A DNA stretch of 64,000 nt from Psococerastis gibbosa (Eukaryota; Arthropoda; Insecta; Psocodea; Psocidae). Position numbers and translations under genes: made by a program. Location: contig OZ020488.1 in assembly GCA_963971405.1 (NCBI GenBank), positions 3,224,001 through 3,288,000 on the forward strand. Direction: 5' to 3'. The notes below the pieces were generated by a model. That model worked only from the letters and a program-made list of their open reading frames with translations. It ran no database searches and was not told the origin of the DNA. Shown here piece after piece: positions 51,201 through 59,299 of this stretch (position 1 is its first letter; each line of letters begins with the position of its first letter).

Positions 51201-53127
51201 CAATGTTATTGCCATCTTCCGCACAGACCTCGGCATTTCCTTCAATATATCTCCATGGTAACTTTCGTTATTATAACATAGATTTAGGTTCATCTCCAAA
51301 GTAGGTTTCATTAATTTTGAAAGAATTGATAAGTATCTGGGAGGCATAGTGAAGACAACCTGTTCTCTCACAAAAATAATAGTTTCAATAGTAACCGGAT
51401 ATAGAAAAAACTGGACTTTGTGGACTCGAATCCCGCCAAGTCCAGTTTTATAGCTATGATCCCAACGCGACTTTTTGGCTTTGTGGCACCGGTTCAGTAT
51501 AATTTGTTATGTTTTTTTGATAAATACACGCATTATTATTATTAATATTATTATTATTATTAATTTCGGTTATAACGAGGGGGTTACCTCTTCAACCAAA
51601 AGTTAGACAGTGTTATAATATATAATTATCATATAATACTGCAATGGTGGCTGGATACAAGGAGGCCCGTTATTTTTGACGAAATTAAATAATTCCTTGT
51701 TCCACTTACGCAAAGATACGTAGAGATTATAAAAGCTTAAAATAATAGAGAAACAGTAGTGAACGACATAATATTCACACTATCATCCCTTCGCATAGAT
51801 TTAGGAATGTTTTTGATTTGGTCTTTCGGAATGATCACGATTATTTACATATTTTGAAATATATGCCTTATTAATTAATGGTTAAATTTTGATTCCAGTT
51901 GTTTCGTTAATGGACTTCCAGGAGAAATTCCATGCAATGTGGCTTTCCAGAAGAATTTTGAGGAGGGATCAATGCTTACCATTGTAAGTGCAAAATTGAT
52001 TATACAATATTGTATGTTTAGTAGTTTAAGTACGCTAGTATATCCAGGAAGCAGCCACTTTAGGGTCCTTTTATAGCAAGCGGTATGGCACGCTGGTAAG
52101 TCAACATATACTTGTAAATATAAGATATGTAGGTTTAAGCAGCCCATCCAGCCCATTTTGGGGGGGGGGGGGGCGAGGGGGTAGTTGGGTAGTAGTGATT
52201 AAATCTTAATCACAGCGTAATTAATTAACTTACAATAGATTTTTTAACTAAATTTTGGCCCCCCCCCCCCCTTGTATCCGTCTATGGGTTGAAGTGTCTT
52301 TTACCAGAATTTCTAACAGACTCTTAAGAAAGAAACAATGACTTATTATGTAAACGCAGAACCGAAATTAGAGGATATGGAAAAAACTGGGTTTGGCGGG
52401 ATTCGAACCTAAGATTGTACGAGGTTACCTCTTCAACCAAAGTTAATTTAATGTCAGTGTTAGATATACCATATAATACTACAATGTATTAATCGCAGAA
52501 CACCGAGTTTATATTTTGTTTTAAACCGTGGCGAACCGCCTGCTATAAAAGGACCTTTAAACATGGAAAAAAAATTGTAACTGATGGTTGGATGGGAGGG
52601 CTGGATAGATGCAGAGCAGTGGTATGGACTCAGACTTTCACCCAAAAGGTCGTTGATTCGAGTCCCAAACTTGCTACATTTTTTGTTTATGCTTTGGAGG
52701 GCATGTAAAGCCGCCGGTCTTGGGTCTTTCTAGTTGAGTGTAAGAGAGGGCTTTATATGTGGCTTAGTAACACAATAAAAACATATTTATTTTATTTATA
52801 CTAAATTCTGAGTTTAAAAATAAAAATATTTATGAGTCAGCTCGACAATACAAAAGGTTGAAAATGTTCATATTTAGGCGCTGAAGTGAATTGCACATTG
52901 GACTCTGTGTGGTCGGACTGGAAGTTGCTGCAAATCGAGTATCAATAAGAGGCAGAAGCTAATGGCAAAATATTAATATTTCCTCTTTATTATTTCAGGC
53001 GTGGTCCAGCGGTCGACTTCAATACTTCCCAATCATCTGTTCGGACTTCGACCTGGAAAGCCGTGTGCTGACGCACTCCAAGTCTGCGTCCAGTTTAAGC
53101 AAATCGGGCTTCCTCCGAACTCTTTAA
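45090..53127 (+). CDS. AAAS: ALADIN, nuclear pore WD-repeat protein
   Basis: ALADIN sits on the cytoplasmic face of the nuclear pore, anchored by NDC1, and also acts at spindle poles. Eight exons: 45090-45215, 46443-46718, 47429-47675, 48532-48820, 49469-49691, 51118-51257, 51899-51983, 52999-53127. All phases agree: 505 codons, 504 residues (human about 546). The start MCSLVNFPPL mirrors human MCSLGLFPPP. The WD-propeller core includes CIDWHPHSSKFAIAACNDSV, VFVWTVDPTSVVARPS, HSPVTSVAWTKEGDLLVSAS and RWSTLSGRVQSACWSPCGSV, each close to recalled human segments. The C-terminus is short and Ser-rich. It shares a compact promoter with the minus-strand zinc-finger gene. Confidence 0.95.
45216..46442. 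other. AAAS intron 1
   Basis: Contains a LINE 3' fragment (45380-45640) and a small atca microsatellite. A block ctcagcagcaactgttt at about 45807 matches foldback V1. No exon seen. Confidence 0.6.
45380..45640 (+). mobile_element. LINE 3'-end fragment
   Basis: IRLFDKLPREIRTLDEVK, then YSVRDFLRNPI: the final LP-IR and Y-V-F-L motifs of a LINE ORF2, followed by attta-rich sequence. Confidence 0.7.
46443..46718 (+). CDS. AAAS: AAAS exon 2
   Basis: Acceptor aatgttgcag and donor gttagt; 92 codons (residues 43-134). Helical pre-propeller region with LLKQVVCTWYEAGILNAL, matching human [20 protein letters not shown] in character. Confidence 0.92.
46866..46935 (+). repeat. Dispersed repeat E, copy 1
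   Basis: ggccaaaagtcaatttgaaa and acaataccaataatgtccga recur at 59990-60060 as ggccaaaaattcatgcggaa and acaataccaataatgtctga. Unclassified. Confidence 0.6.
47429..47675 (+). CDS. AAAS: AAAS exon 3
   Basis: Acceptor ttgattttag and donor ACTG|gtaata; 82 codons plus one base. RCIDWHPHSSKFAIAACNDS and RVYSVDSSLVPILKC are the first propeller blade, followed by AVSCLAWRPYSSSEIAVGC. Confidence 0.95.
48006..48269 (-). pseudogene. LINE C-terminal fragment with Cys/His motif
   Basis: CRWGLAGDPTCECGQQQDDG and HLLVCPRLGEAV match the C-x-C-G, H-x3-C ending of LINE ORF2 proteins. Antisense within AAAS intron 3. Confidence 0.7.
48532..48820 (+). CDS. AAAS: AAAS exon 4
   Basis: Acceptor acccaacag. Two bases complete a Gly codon, then 95 codons plus two bases before gttagt. 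VFVWTVDPTSVVARPSMSCA and LRRYGGGGVCLVAWAPQGER are close to human [20 protein letters not shown] and PWFRGGGVTNLLWSPDGSK. Confidence 0.97.
49469..49691 (+). CDS. AAAS: AAAS exon 5
   Basis: Acceptor gtattgcag. One base completes the Arg of IFRVW, then 74 codons to donor gtgagt. WLPERWSTLSGRVQSACWSP matches human CERWPTLSGRCQTGCWSP. Confidence 0.96.
49692..51117. other. AAAS intron 5
   Basis: Holds an aatc microsatellite (50186-50203) and a minus-strand LINE-tail remnant (50515-50800). No exon seen. Confidence 0.6.
50515..50800 (-). mobile_element. LINE 3'-end fragment
   Basis: tcttcttcttcacatgcctc, then ttggcgatcatcatggcaat, ggttgctcatgacatggccg and tgttagtttccgtttcttaa, the last shared with 2300-2530. 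Reverse complement of a GAA-tailed LINE end like 34108-34335. Confidence 0.7.
51118..51257 (+). CDS. AAAS: AAAS exon 6
   Basis: Acceptor tgcttatag and donor gtaact; 46 codons plus two bases. GIVSNMTWDRRGLHLAVVFR and NVIAIFRTDLG correspond to human AHSMVWDPSGERLAVLM and ILLFRTRN. Confidence 0.94.
51258..51898. other. AAAS intron 6
   Basis: 51405-51460 is a B-box fragment of the tRNA-like repeat (ggactcgaatcccgccaagt). An att microsatellite follows at about 51532-51562. Confidence 0.6.
51899..51983 (+). CDS. AAAS: AAAS exon 7
   Basis: Acceptor tgattccag. One base completes a Cys codon, then 28 codons to donor gtaagt. FVNGLPGEIPCNVAFQKNF, equivalent to the human GALLSVGW approach segment. Short, placed by phase. 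Confidence 0.85.
51984..52998. other. AAAS intron 7
   Basis: Long G and C homopolymers at about 52158-52175 and 52259-52272, a tRNA-like repeat fragment at 52379-52430 and a SINE S copy at 52610-52795. Confidence 0.65.
52610..52795 (+). repeat. SINE S copy
   Basis: agcagtggtatggactcaga, ctttcacccaaaaggtc, B box gattcgagtcccaaac, then gctttggagggcatgtaaag and tgtaagagagggctttat. Confidence 0.85.
52999..53127 (+). CDS. AAAS: AAAS terminal exon 8
   Basis: Acceptor ttatttcag in phase 0, 42 codons and TAA. AWSSGRLQYFPIICSDF corresponds to human GWSTGRIAHIPLYFVNAQF, followed by a Ser/Lys tail ending FLRTL. Confidence 0.95.
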   Translation, partial: AWSSGRLQYFPIICSDFDLESRVLTHSKSASSLSKSGFLRTL

Positions 53128-53270
53128 GTTAACATAATATTACTACTGGCTGCTTATTAAGGTGTGTACATACTGTATTATATAAGACTGACCATTTCCC
53201 ACTTTCCATTGCTTTGTTATTTGTGAATCGTATTATAGGAGAAATTATATATATTTTTTTAATTTCATGG

Positions 53271-53428
53271 GCGACCTGCGCGCCCACTATGCCATTAGTA
53301 TTAACCTATTAATGAGGTTAAAGGGTAAACAAAACCATTTTGAATATCACTTTCCAATGTAACATTACCTTGTTTACATTTTTAATCCCAGGTTAAGATC
53401 ACAAATAATCGCCATAGTAGGCCCATTG
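53271..53428. mobile_element. MITE A6, degenerate
   Basis: gcccactatgccattagtat, gaatatcactttcc, ttgtttacatttttaatccc and aatcgccatagtaggccc: short-MITE termini and interior. Lies in the AAAS 3' flank. Confidence 0.65.
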
Positions 53429-54679
53429 CTGCTTCTACTATGACTAGTAATTGAAAAGACGTGATAGGTGGCCCCAAAAAATATTTTTGGCGGGCTTGAA
53501 TGTCCCATCTCTCCTATATAGAACTCTAATTTGAGTAAGGTAAAGTAAGTTGACTCGGAATGTTGAGGTTCGAGACGCGGCATTCAGGTCAAATTTTTTT
53601 ATTGGAACCCTACCACCTGGGAACGTTTCCTTTGGCATTTCCCTCTACGTTTCGCCGCTATCGGCGATACTTACCTTATGGTTAGGCGCTGTCTATTCTA
53701 TTTTATTATCATTGTGTCCCATACAAGTCAGGTTAAGTTGTTGAGGAATTCAGGGGAATTGCTTGTCAGAGTTAAAGGATAATTATATTTTTTAACCTCA
53801 ATTATTCCTTAAAAATAATTAAAAAAAAAAAAAAAACATTAAATTATTTAATTTGAAAACTTAAGCGATCATGGAACGTAAATATTGGCCACCCTGGAGT
53901 TCTATAGAGGGGCCACCCTTGAACCATCCTAAAATTAGTCCTTAATTTAAGAGGCGATCTGCTGCCCGTGAAGATGGTCTGAACCGCTTGTTTATTATAT
54001 AGATTTGTCTGCTGTCACGTTTTACCATGTCCCAAACCATTGGAAATAATTGGCGGTAATTCCCACCAATATCAGTCCATATTTTCGATACGTGCTGCTT
54101 TTCTACAAGTCACCCTCATGATGCATATTATGGAAAAAGGGGTCGGAAATAACCAAAAATGTTGGTTGAGTCGAAAAAATATAATACAGTATTTGAACAT
54201 TACTTAATTAAAGAGTTCACATGGTTTAATGACTTATTTTGTCAAGTAGTCCTAGACATTAAATTAATAACTTTTAAAAAAATTCAAAATTGTTTAACTG
54301 CTGACTTAAATTGACTAGTCCTTGTAAAAGTATCCTGTTTTTTTAAACACTAAGGCAATTCATTTCTTGGGTTAGTTTTTTTTTAAAAATAATTACATTA
54401 AGTTAGGTATTCTTGTTGGGGAATACAATTATGTAAAGCATTTAAGGGAAGACATCAAAATTATAGTTTCTACTGAACATTCATAACAGCCATAAAAATT
54501 GAACAATAGATTGATTGCGCTCTGCACGTTTTTGTACTTGCTGACCACATTTGGTTTATATTGCTCCAATACATACAGTATATACTTTTATATACTTCCA
54601 ATATATTGTAGCTAATTATTAGCAATGTGCAATCACCCCCTGCGTGATTTTAACATTGAGTCCTCACATCCTCCCCCAG
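53429..54679. other. Convergent intergenic region between AAAS and the aquaporin
   Basis: AT-rich, with a 17-base A run at about 53818-53836. No gene, and no clear AATAAA that could be assigned to AAAS. Confidence 0.5.
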
Positions 54680-54685
54680 TTTATT
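54680..54685 (-). terminator. Candidate poly(A) signal overlapping the aquaporin stop codon
   Basis: AATAAA on the minus strand, formed by the last Glu codon and the TAA stop. If used, the 3' UTR would be only a few tens of bases. Other signals further downstream cannot be excluded. Confidence 0.35.
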
Positions 54686-54913
54686 CTTCCTTCTCATATT
54701 CATCATCTTCTTCGTCGGTGGTTTTTGTCCCGGCAGTTTTGCAGACAATGTCCCTCAGTCTGGTGTGGTGGTAAAGGAATACGGACAGTACCGAACCCAG
54801 GCATGCGCCGCCCCAGTACACAACCACGTGTTCTGTTACTGAGTGGCCCTTGCAGCCGAATTTGAGAGCCGTCGCCAGTACGGGGTTGAAGTAGCCCCCT
54901 GTGTAGTTGAAAG
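54681..54913 (-). CDS. Aquaporin terminal exon
   Basis: Acceptor tttttcgcag. Two bases complete an Ala codon, then 76 codons and TAA. Second pore box FNPVLA, then GHSVTEHVVVYWGGACLGSV (last helix) and an acidic tail. Confidence 0.95.
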
Positions 54914-57606
54914 CTGCGAAAAAGGATAATAGACTAAATACATTTTAAATGTTTGTTAAGACTTATTAAATAATCGAAAAATTCATCCCCGATTGACGGG
55001 TTCTCTTTGATTGGTTTGAGAATAAGTAGGTACCCTGAAAGTTAAACTGAATTTTTGTCTTGGACCACTTTGGGTGAGCACTTGATTGTTAATTATTGAA
55101 GCCTTTACGTCTACTTTGATTCAGATTCAATGAGTTGATGAGCCTATTTTTCGTTATTTTCCTGAACTTTTGCGAGTGAATCTCCAATAGTGTATTGCGT
55201 ACCTGCTACAACTAGGCCGGTGCCTACAAAAGAGCCCACGACGTCTCCATGTTTAGGTTGTACGTCAGCAATGGCTTTGCCTACCAGCTGACAAAGACAG
55301 GTCGCGAAACCTTCTATTGCTGAGCCTATCGTCATTGCCACCTGAAACATATTACAAGTTCTATAAAACGACTCTACTACCTATATAAAAACTAATCGAG
55401 ATATCCCAAACTTTTACATAATTTATAGTTTTATTCTTCATTGTATTGCCCCGGTACGATTCCTTTTTAGTTGTATTTTTTTTAGGTTTCCCATTACATC
55501 CCTTCCTGTTACACTACTCCTCAGCTCAGGTAACTCGTGAGTCGAGTCCTGTTTTTGCTTCGCAGTATAGTAAGAGTATGAGGTTCTGTAGGGACAGTTT
55601 TGGTCACTAGGTTCGCTGACGACAAACCGATATCCATATTATTCAAAATGGCCGCCGTTTGCATGTGAAAACTAAGCTCTTAGCATCTAATTAATTCTTT
55701 TTATATTTTTTATAATATTTTTACTATGCCTGGACCTTATTTCGCTGCATATAATTTAATATATATATTCTCCATGATTTATAGAAAAATATCACTTTAA
55801 AATAATACATAAATAAAATAATTTTAAATTATTATTGAGGCTTATGGAAAAATCATCGCTTTGATATCATTGCAACTGGTGCTGCCATCTACAAAATGAC
55901 GTCACAAATGAACCTCATTGTTTGTCCCCGTGACATAGAAACGTAGCAACCACTCGCCATTTCTGACTTTCAGTGCCAGTAAGTGTTGGTGCATCCTGAC
56001 AACCTCCAACCTGATTTACGGCGTTGTTAAGCCCAATGATCTGCACAATGTTCAGATTGCTGTCTCGACATGTTGCTTTATATCAGGAGTGCTCATTTCG
56101 CTTCATTGATTAGTTCTGTATCAGTACCTGTAGATCAGCTGAACACTGCTCGGCGGCTCGTCCCTCGTGCGTGTCAATTAATTCTAAGCTCCAAATTCCT
56201 TGGATCAGCCTGCAATTCAATTTTTTGTGTTAAATTAAAATTCGACACTAGAAGGCGCTGTTTCAATCCGTGGTAATGTGATTTTGACCATCCCTGATAC
56301 GAAGAATAGGCTAAAAGGATTTATTTTATTCTGCTATCATTGGCATGGCTTTAAGATGTAACATTTTATACAAAATCTGTCTTGTCTGGGATACGATCGT
56401 TGCTGATTTGTTGCACATGACAACGCCCTACAGATGGAACGATCTTGAAAGTATTATTAGTGTCTGCCGGCCTACTGTGGCGATTATTTTAGTAAATCTT
56501 AACCTGGGATTAAACATTTAAACATGTAAAGAAAGGAAAGTGCTATTCAAATTGTTTTGTTTACATTTTTTACCCCATGTATAAGTAAGTAGGTACTAAA
56601 CGGCATAGTAAACCTACTGACTATAGACTCGTTACCACTACTCTGCATGTCTGAATGCCAGTATTCCTCCAGCCAGTTCTGCCCTCGTCCTCATAATCGC
56701 TTGCTAGAAGTCTGTGTTGCCCGTGACAACCTCCTCTAGTGTAATGTTGCTATGGAGAATCTGTTAAGTCCGGCATACGATCTCGCTACCTTCTGCACAA
56801 GAACCAGACTCGTTACCACCACTACGCTGCGCACCTGAATACCAGTATCCCCCCAGTCAGCTCTGCCCACGTCTTCATAAGCGCCTGCTGGGAGTCTGTG
56901 TTGCCCATGACCACCTCCTCCAGATGCGTGTACGGGCACGCTGAAGCGTCCCCCCAATGCCGGCCCCACCATATCGTCAGCAGGAACAGGAACACGGCGT
57001 AGGTCCACACTCCGAAGTTGTCCGCCACTGAAAATAATCGAGAAGGTGGTGTAAGATGTATGCGGCTGTGAGAGACCGTTCCCTAGTAGTCTAGGAGGTG
57101 GTGACATAAGAAGATGCCTGAGAGATCGTGTCTTGTAAAGCAAAATTGAATTGGAAAAAATTGATGGCAACTGAGATAGGAGGCAGAGACACTAAACACA
57201 AAATTGGGAACTATTCGTATGTATGCGAAATAGTAGCAAGCAAGCAAAATGAATGCGAAATAGGGAGAGGGAGGAACTGATGGTTTTATGACTATGGCGG
57301 CTTAGCATGCGGTTTGTTTGTTTGTTAAAACAAAATATAAACTTGTTCTGTGTTTACATAAGTCACTGTTTCCTTCTTAAGAGTCTGTTAGAAATTCATG
57401 CGTGAGACTAGCTTACTTAGCTTACCGATAATGAGCTCGAAGCAGCACCCACAGAGATCAGCAGCGGCGATGGCCTCAAACAGGAGCGTCCTGGTCAGCT
57501 GATCGCTGACTTTCCTATCGACAGCCTTGCGCACCTGGTGGCAGCCCCCACAGATGCCGACTATGATGGCCGCCGAAACAAGAAGCTCCCCGAGTGGCAC
57601 TGCCAT
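54681..57606 (-). CDS. AQP11/12-like unorthodox aquaporin
   Basis: A channel of the intracellular superaquaporin group (AQP11/AQP12), typically in ER or vesicle membranes and conducting water or small solutes. Five exons on the minus strand: 57630-57426 (ATG at 57606), 57027-56835, 56209-56128, 55341-55203, 54913-54681. All phases agree and give 275 residues. The ATG has a good context (gccgagATGG) and MAVPLGELLVSAAIIVG opens directly into helix 1, as in human AQP11. The two NPA boxes are replaced by CPY (91-93, in GDASACPYTHLEE) and NPV (208-210, in TGGYFNPVLATAL). IWSLELIDTH aligns with AQP11 LWSLGLTQYH. The C-terminus is acidic (TDEEDDEYEKEE). An upstream exon at 59144-59286 could extend the N-terminus. 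Confidence 0.92.
55203..55341 (-). CDS. Aquaporin exon 4
   Basis: Acceptor atgtttcag in phase 0, 46 codons plus one base before donor gtacgc. AIEGFATCLCQLVGKAI corresponds to AQP11 ITEAVCSFLFHSALLHF; then GSFVGTGLVVA. Confidence 0.93.
55342..56127. other. Aquaporin intron 3
   Basis: AT-rich and without recognisable repeats or coding. Confidence 0.55.
56128..56209 (-). CDS. Aquaporin exon 3 (82 bp)
   Basis: Acceptor gaattgcag and donor CAG|gtactg. One base completes an Arg codon, then 27 codons. IQGIWSLELIDTHEGRAAEQ fills exactly the gap expected between the flanking exons and restores phase. Confidence 0.9.
56468..56580 (-). mobile_element. MITE A7, truncated
   Basis: ctactgtggcgattatttta, aacctgggattaaacattta and aaagtgctattcaaattgtt. 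Lies between exon 3 and the dead exon copy. Confidence 0.6.
56627..56745 (-). pseudogene. Decayed tandem copy of aquaporin exon 2 (3' half)
   Basis: The minus strand reads LEEVVTGNTDF, a TAG stop, then RAELAGGILAF, against LEEVVMGNTDSQQ and WAELTGGILVF in the live exon. The donor has changed from CAGgt to CAGac, so it cannot be spliced as the original is. Spacing from the live exon is about 180 bp. Confidence 0.9.
56835..57027 (-). CDS. Aquaporin exon 2 with the CPY box
   Basis: Acceptor attattttcag and donor CAG|gtgcgc. Two bases, 63 codons, two bases. FGVWTYAVFLFLLTIWWG is helix 2; GDASACPYTHLEEVVM carries the first pore box. Confidence 0.94.
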
Positions 57607-57630
57607 CTCGGCGGGGGAGAAGCAAACTAC
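57426..57630 (-). CDS. Aquaporin exon with inferred start
   Basis: Acceptor tttcaccag before the exon and donor ATCG|gtaagc. The ATG at 57606 is the favoured start. The eight upstream codons (VVCFSPAE) are open and in phase with a possible upstream exon. Includes VRKAVDRKVSDQLTRTLLFE. Confidence 0.88.
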
Positions 57631-57689
57631 CTGGTGAAATACAATAGTCACTAATTACATTAGAGCTACATTAATAAGTACTACAATAT

Positions 57690-57985
57690 ACTGTATGTGT
57701 ATATAGAAGAAATCGTTGGAGCCGATTTTGAGAAAAAATTTATTTAATAGTTTTATTGAGGTGTAAAACCTTCCGAAATGAAATTATGAAATTATCCAAA
57801 AAAATACCACTGGAGAATAATTTTTTGAACCTATGGGTACATGCCGAATTTAATCAAATTTTATCTAGTAGTTAGGCCCTAAACCGAGTTACAGACCGAC
57901 ACACAGATATTTCGTAAACACTTTTTTGTTCCTAGGACCTCAAGAATTGTAAATCCATTGACGTAAAAATAGGAAAGTAAAAACC
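57690..57985. repeat. Dispersed repeat B, degenerate copy
   Basis: gaccgacacacagatatttc, gttcctaggacctcaag and gtaaaaataggaaagtaaaa match the 4800-5101 copy in order. Confidence 0.6.
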
Positions 57986-58213
57986 TGAAGTTGTACAAAT
58001 CACATGTTGGTATTCATACGACAAACCCTGATTTAATGCTGAAGTGAATTAGTTGGCAGCTTGGACGATACTGCTGTGGGGGTCACAGTTCGGGCTACTA
58101 TCAAATGTTGGGTTAATTTAATGATGTTGACCTGCAATGGGCATTAAAAAATTGTCTGAAACTGCTCCAGGTATACTGAACCAAATCCTAAAGGATTGAG
58201 AGGATGCTCTATA

Positions 58214-58593
58214 TAAGGCGCGGTTTCCACCGACCTCTAAGTGCAGAATACACATACGGTGACGTGGTATCAGATATCATTAATAAAGGCGGGGTTTCCA
58301 CCGACCTCTCATTGCAGAATGCAAATGACATTGACGGAAATTTTTGTTTTACTCTATGCCATAGTTAAAATTGATCAATGATCATAGAGTAAAATCACAA
58401 ACAAACAAATTAAAATTAAAAAATGGCTTACTGGGATATGTTTAGTACTAACATATTAATAGACTTCTATAAAAAGAAAAATTCAAATTTCCGTCAATGC
58501 CATTTGCATTCTGCAATGAGAGATCGTCGGAAGTCTTGAATGTCTGCTACCACGTCACCGTATGTGTATTCTGCCATTATAGAGGTCGCCTAA
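58214..58593. mobile_element. Foldback element U6, composite
   Basis: Left: taaggcgcggtttccaccga, then inner aaaggcggggtttccaccga. Right: gcaatgagagatcg, then accacgtcaccgtatgtgta and agaggtcgcctaag. Core atgccatagttaaaattgat. The right inner arm is partly deleted. Confidence 0.88.
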
Positions 58594-58678
58594 GAACAAT
58601 ATACGGTACCTGGCCTGAGGTAGCGAACCCTCAGTCTTAATACAACGATATCAAATGTGACAGAAATTAGGGGATTTA

Positions 58679-58760
58679 GAAAAAACTGGACTTGGCGGGA
58701 TTCGAACCCACGATCTACGCCTAACCGGGGCGTCGTCTTACCCGCAAGCCCGACAAGTCT
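58679..58760 (-). repeat. tRNA-like SINE, best-preserved copy
   Basis: The minus strand can fold as a tRNA: GACTTG pairs with CAAGTC at the ends and the T arm is GTGGGTTCGAATCCCGC. The D and anticodon regions are irregular, so it is not a functional tRNA gene. Fragments occur at 3045-3240, 35872-35935, 51405-51460 and 52379-52430. Confidence 0.65.
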
Positions 58761-58844
58761 AGTGTCTGCTAAATCCTCTTCTTATATGCTCTTTGACATG
58801 ATTCGTATTGCTATACAAGTTAGCACAACTATCTAACCGATAAG

Positions 58845-59090
58845 CCATATTATGGCGATTTGGGATTAACATAATACTGGGGTTTATAATTTAATACACA
58901 TTAGTAAGGTGTCACGTGACGGTGTTAAAATATGCGCGGGAAATTCAAATTAATAAGTTATTGGAATGCAAGAGAATGGTTGCATTGTTTCTTAAATGAA
59001 GGAAATACTAATAAACATTCAAATGTACAGGTAGAATTTTGAAATATAAGAAGAATTTTAATTAATGTGTCTACAGAACAGTAGTTCTCT
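58845..59090 (-). mobile_element. Long MITE A5, truncated
   Basis: gccatattatggcgatttgg, aatactggggttt, cacgtgacggtgttaaaata and tgcgcgggaaattcaaatta: inverse of the 13770-14118 and 19645-20002 copies, cut off about 50 bp before the exon at 59144. Confidence 0.75.
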
Positions 59091-59143
59091 TTTATATTCC
59101 CTAGGTTAAATGCACTATAATTTATTGAGTTAAATATATTTAC

Positions 59144-59286
59144 TTTTGGAAGTTCGAAGTCTAGGATGGCCCATGGTAGAAGAGGTCTGACGTCTCCCCT
59201 CCACGTCGAAAGGAGGTAGGCCGCGTTGGCTACACACAGCGCCCCTATGATCCATGTGTTTCGACTGATGTCCAGCATGGCTCGTG
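59144..59286 (-). CDS. Possible upstream exon of the aquaporin gene
   Basis: Acceptor-like attgcag at 59287 and donor AAA|gtaaat. From the ATG at 59278 it gives 45 codons with a membrane-like helix (WIIGALCVANAAYLLS), then WRGDVRPLLPWAILDFELPK. It ends in phase 0 and would join VVCFSPAEMAVPL in frame, giving a 320-residue protein. AQP11 has no such extension, so it may be an alternative 5' exon or part of another gene. Confidence 0.45.
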
Positions 59287-59299
59287 CTGCAATACGTAA

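Noticed and set aside
56843-57027. Shorter aquaporin exon 2 ending at ACTG|gtattc, joined directly to exon 4
   Set aside because: It kept phase, but the donor is poor and it omits the conserved IWSLEL segment that the 56128-56209 exon supplies with perfect phase.
58679-58760. Functional tRNA gene
   Set aside because: Acceptor and T arms pair, but the D and anticodon arms are irregular, no standard anticodon loop is seen, and several fragments of the same unit are dispersed as a repeat.
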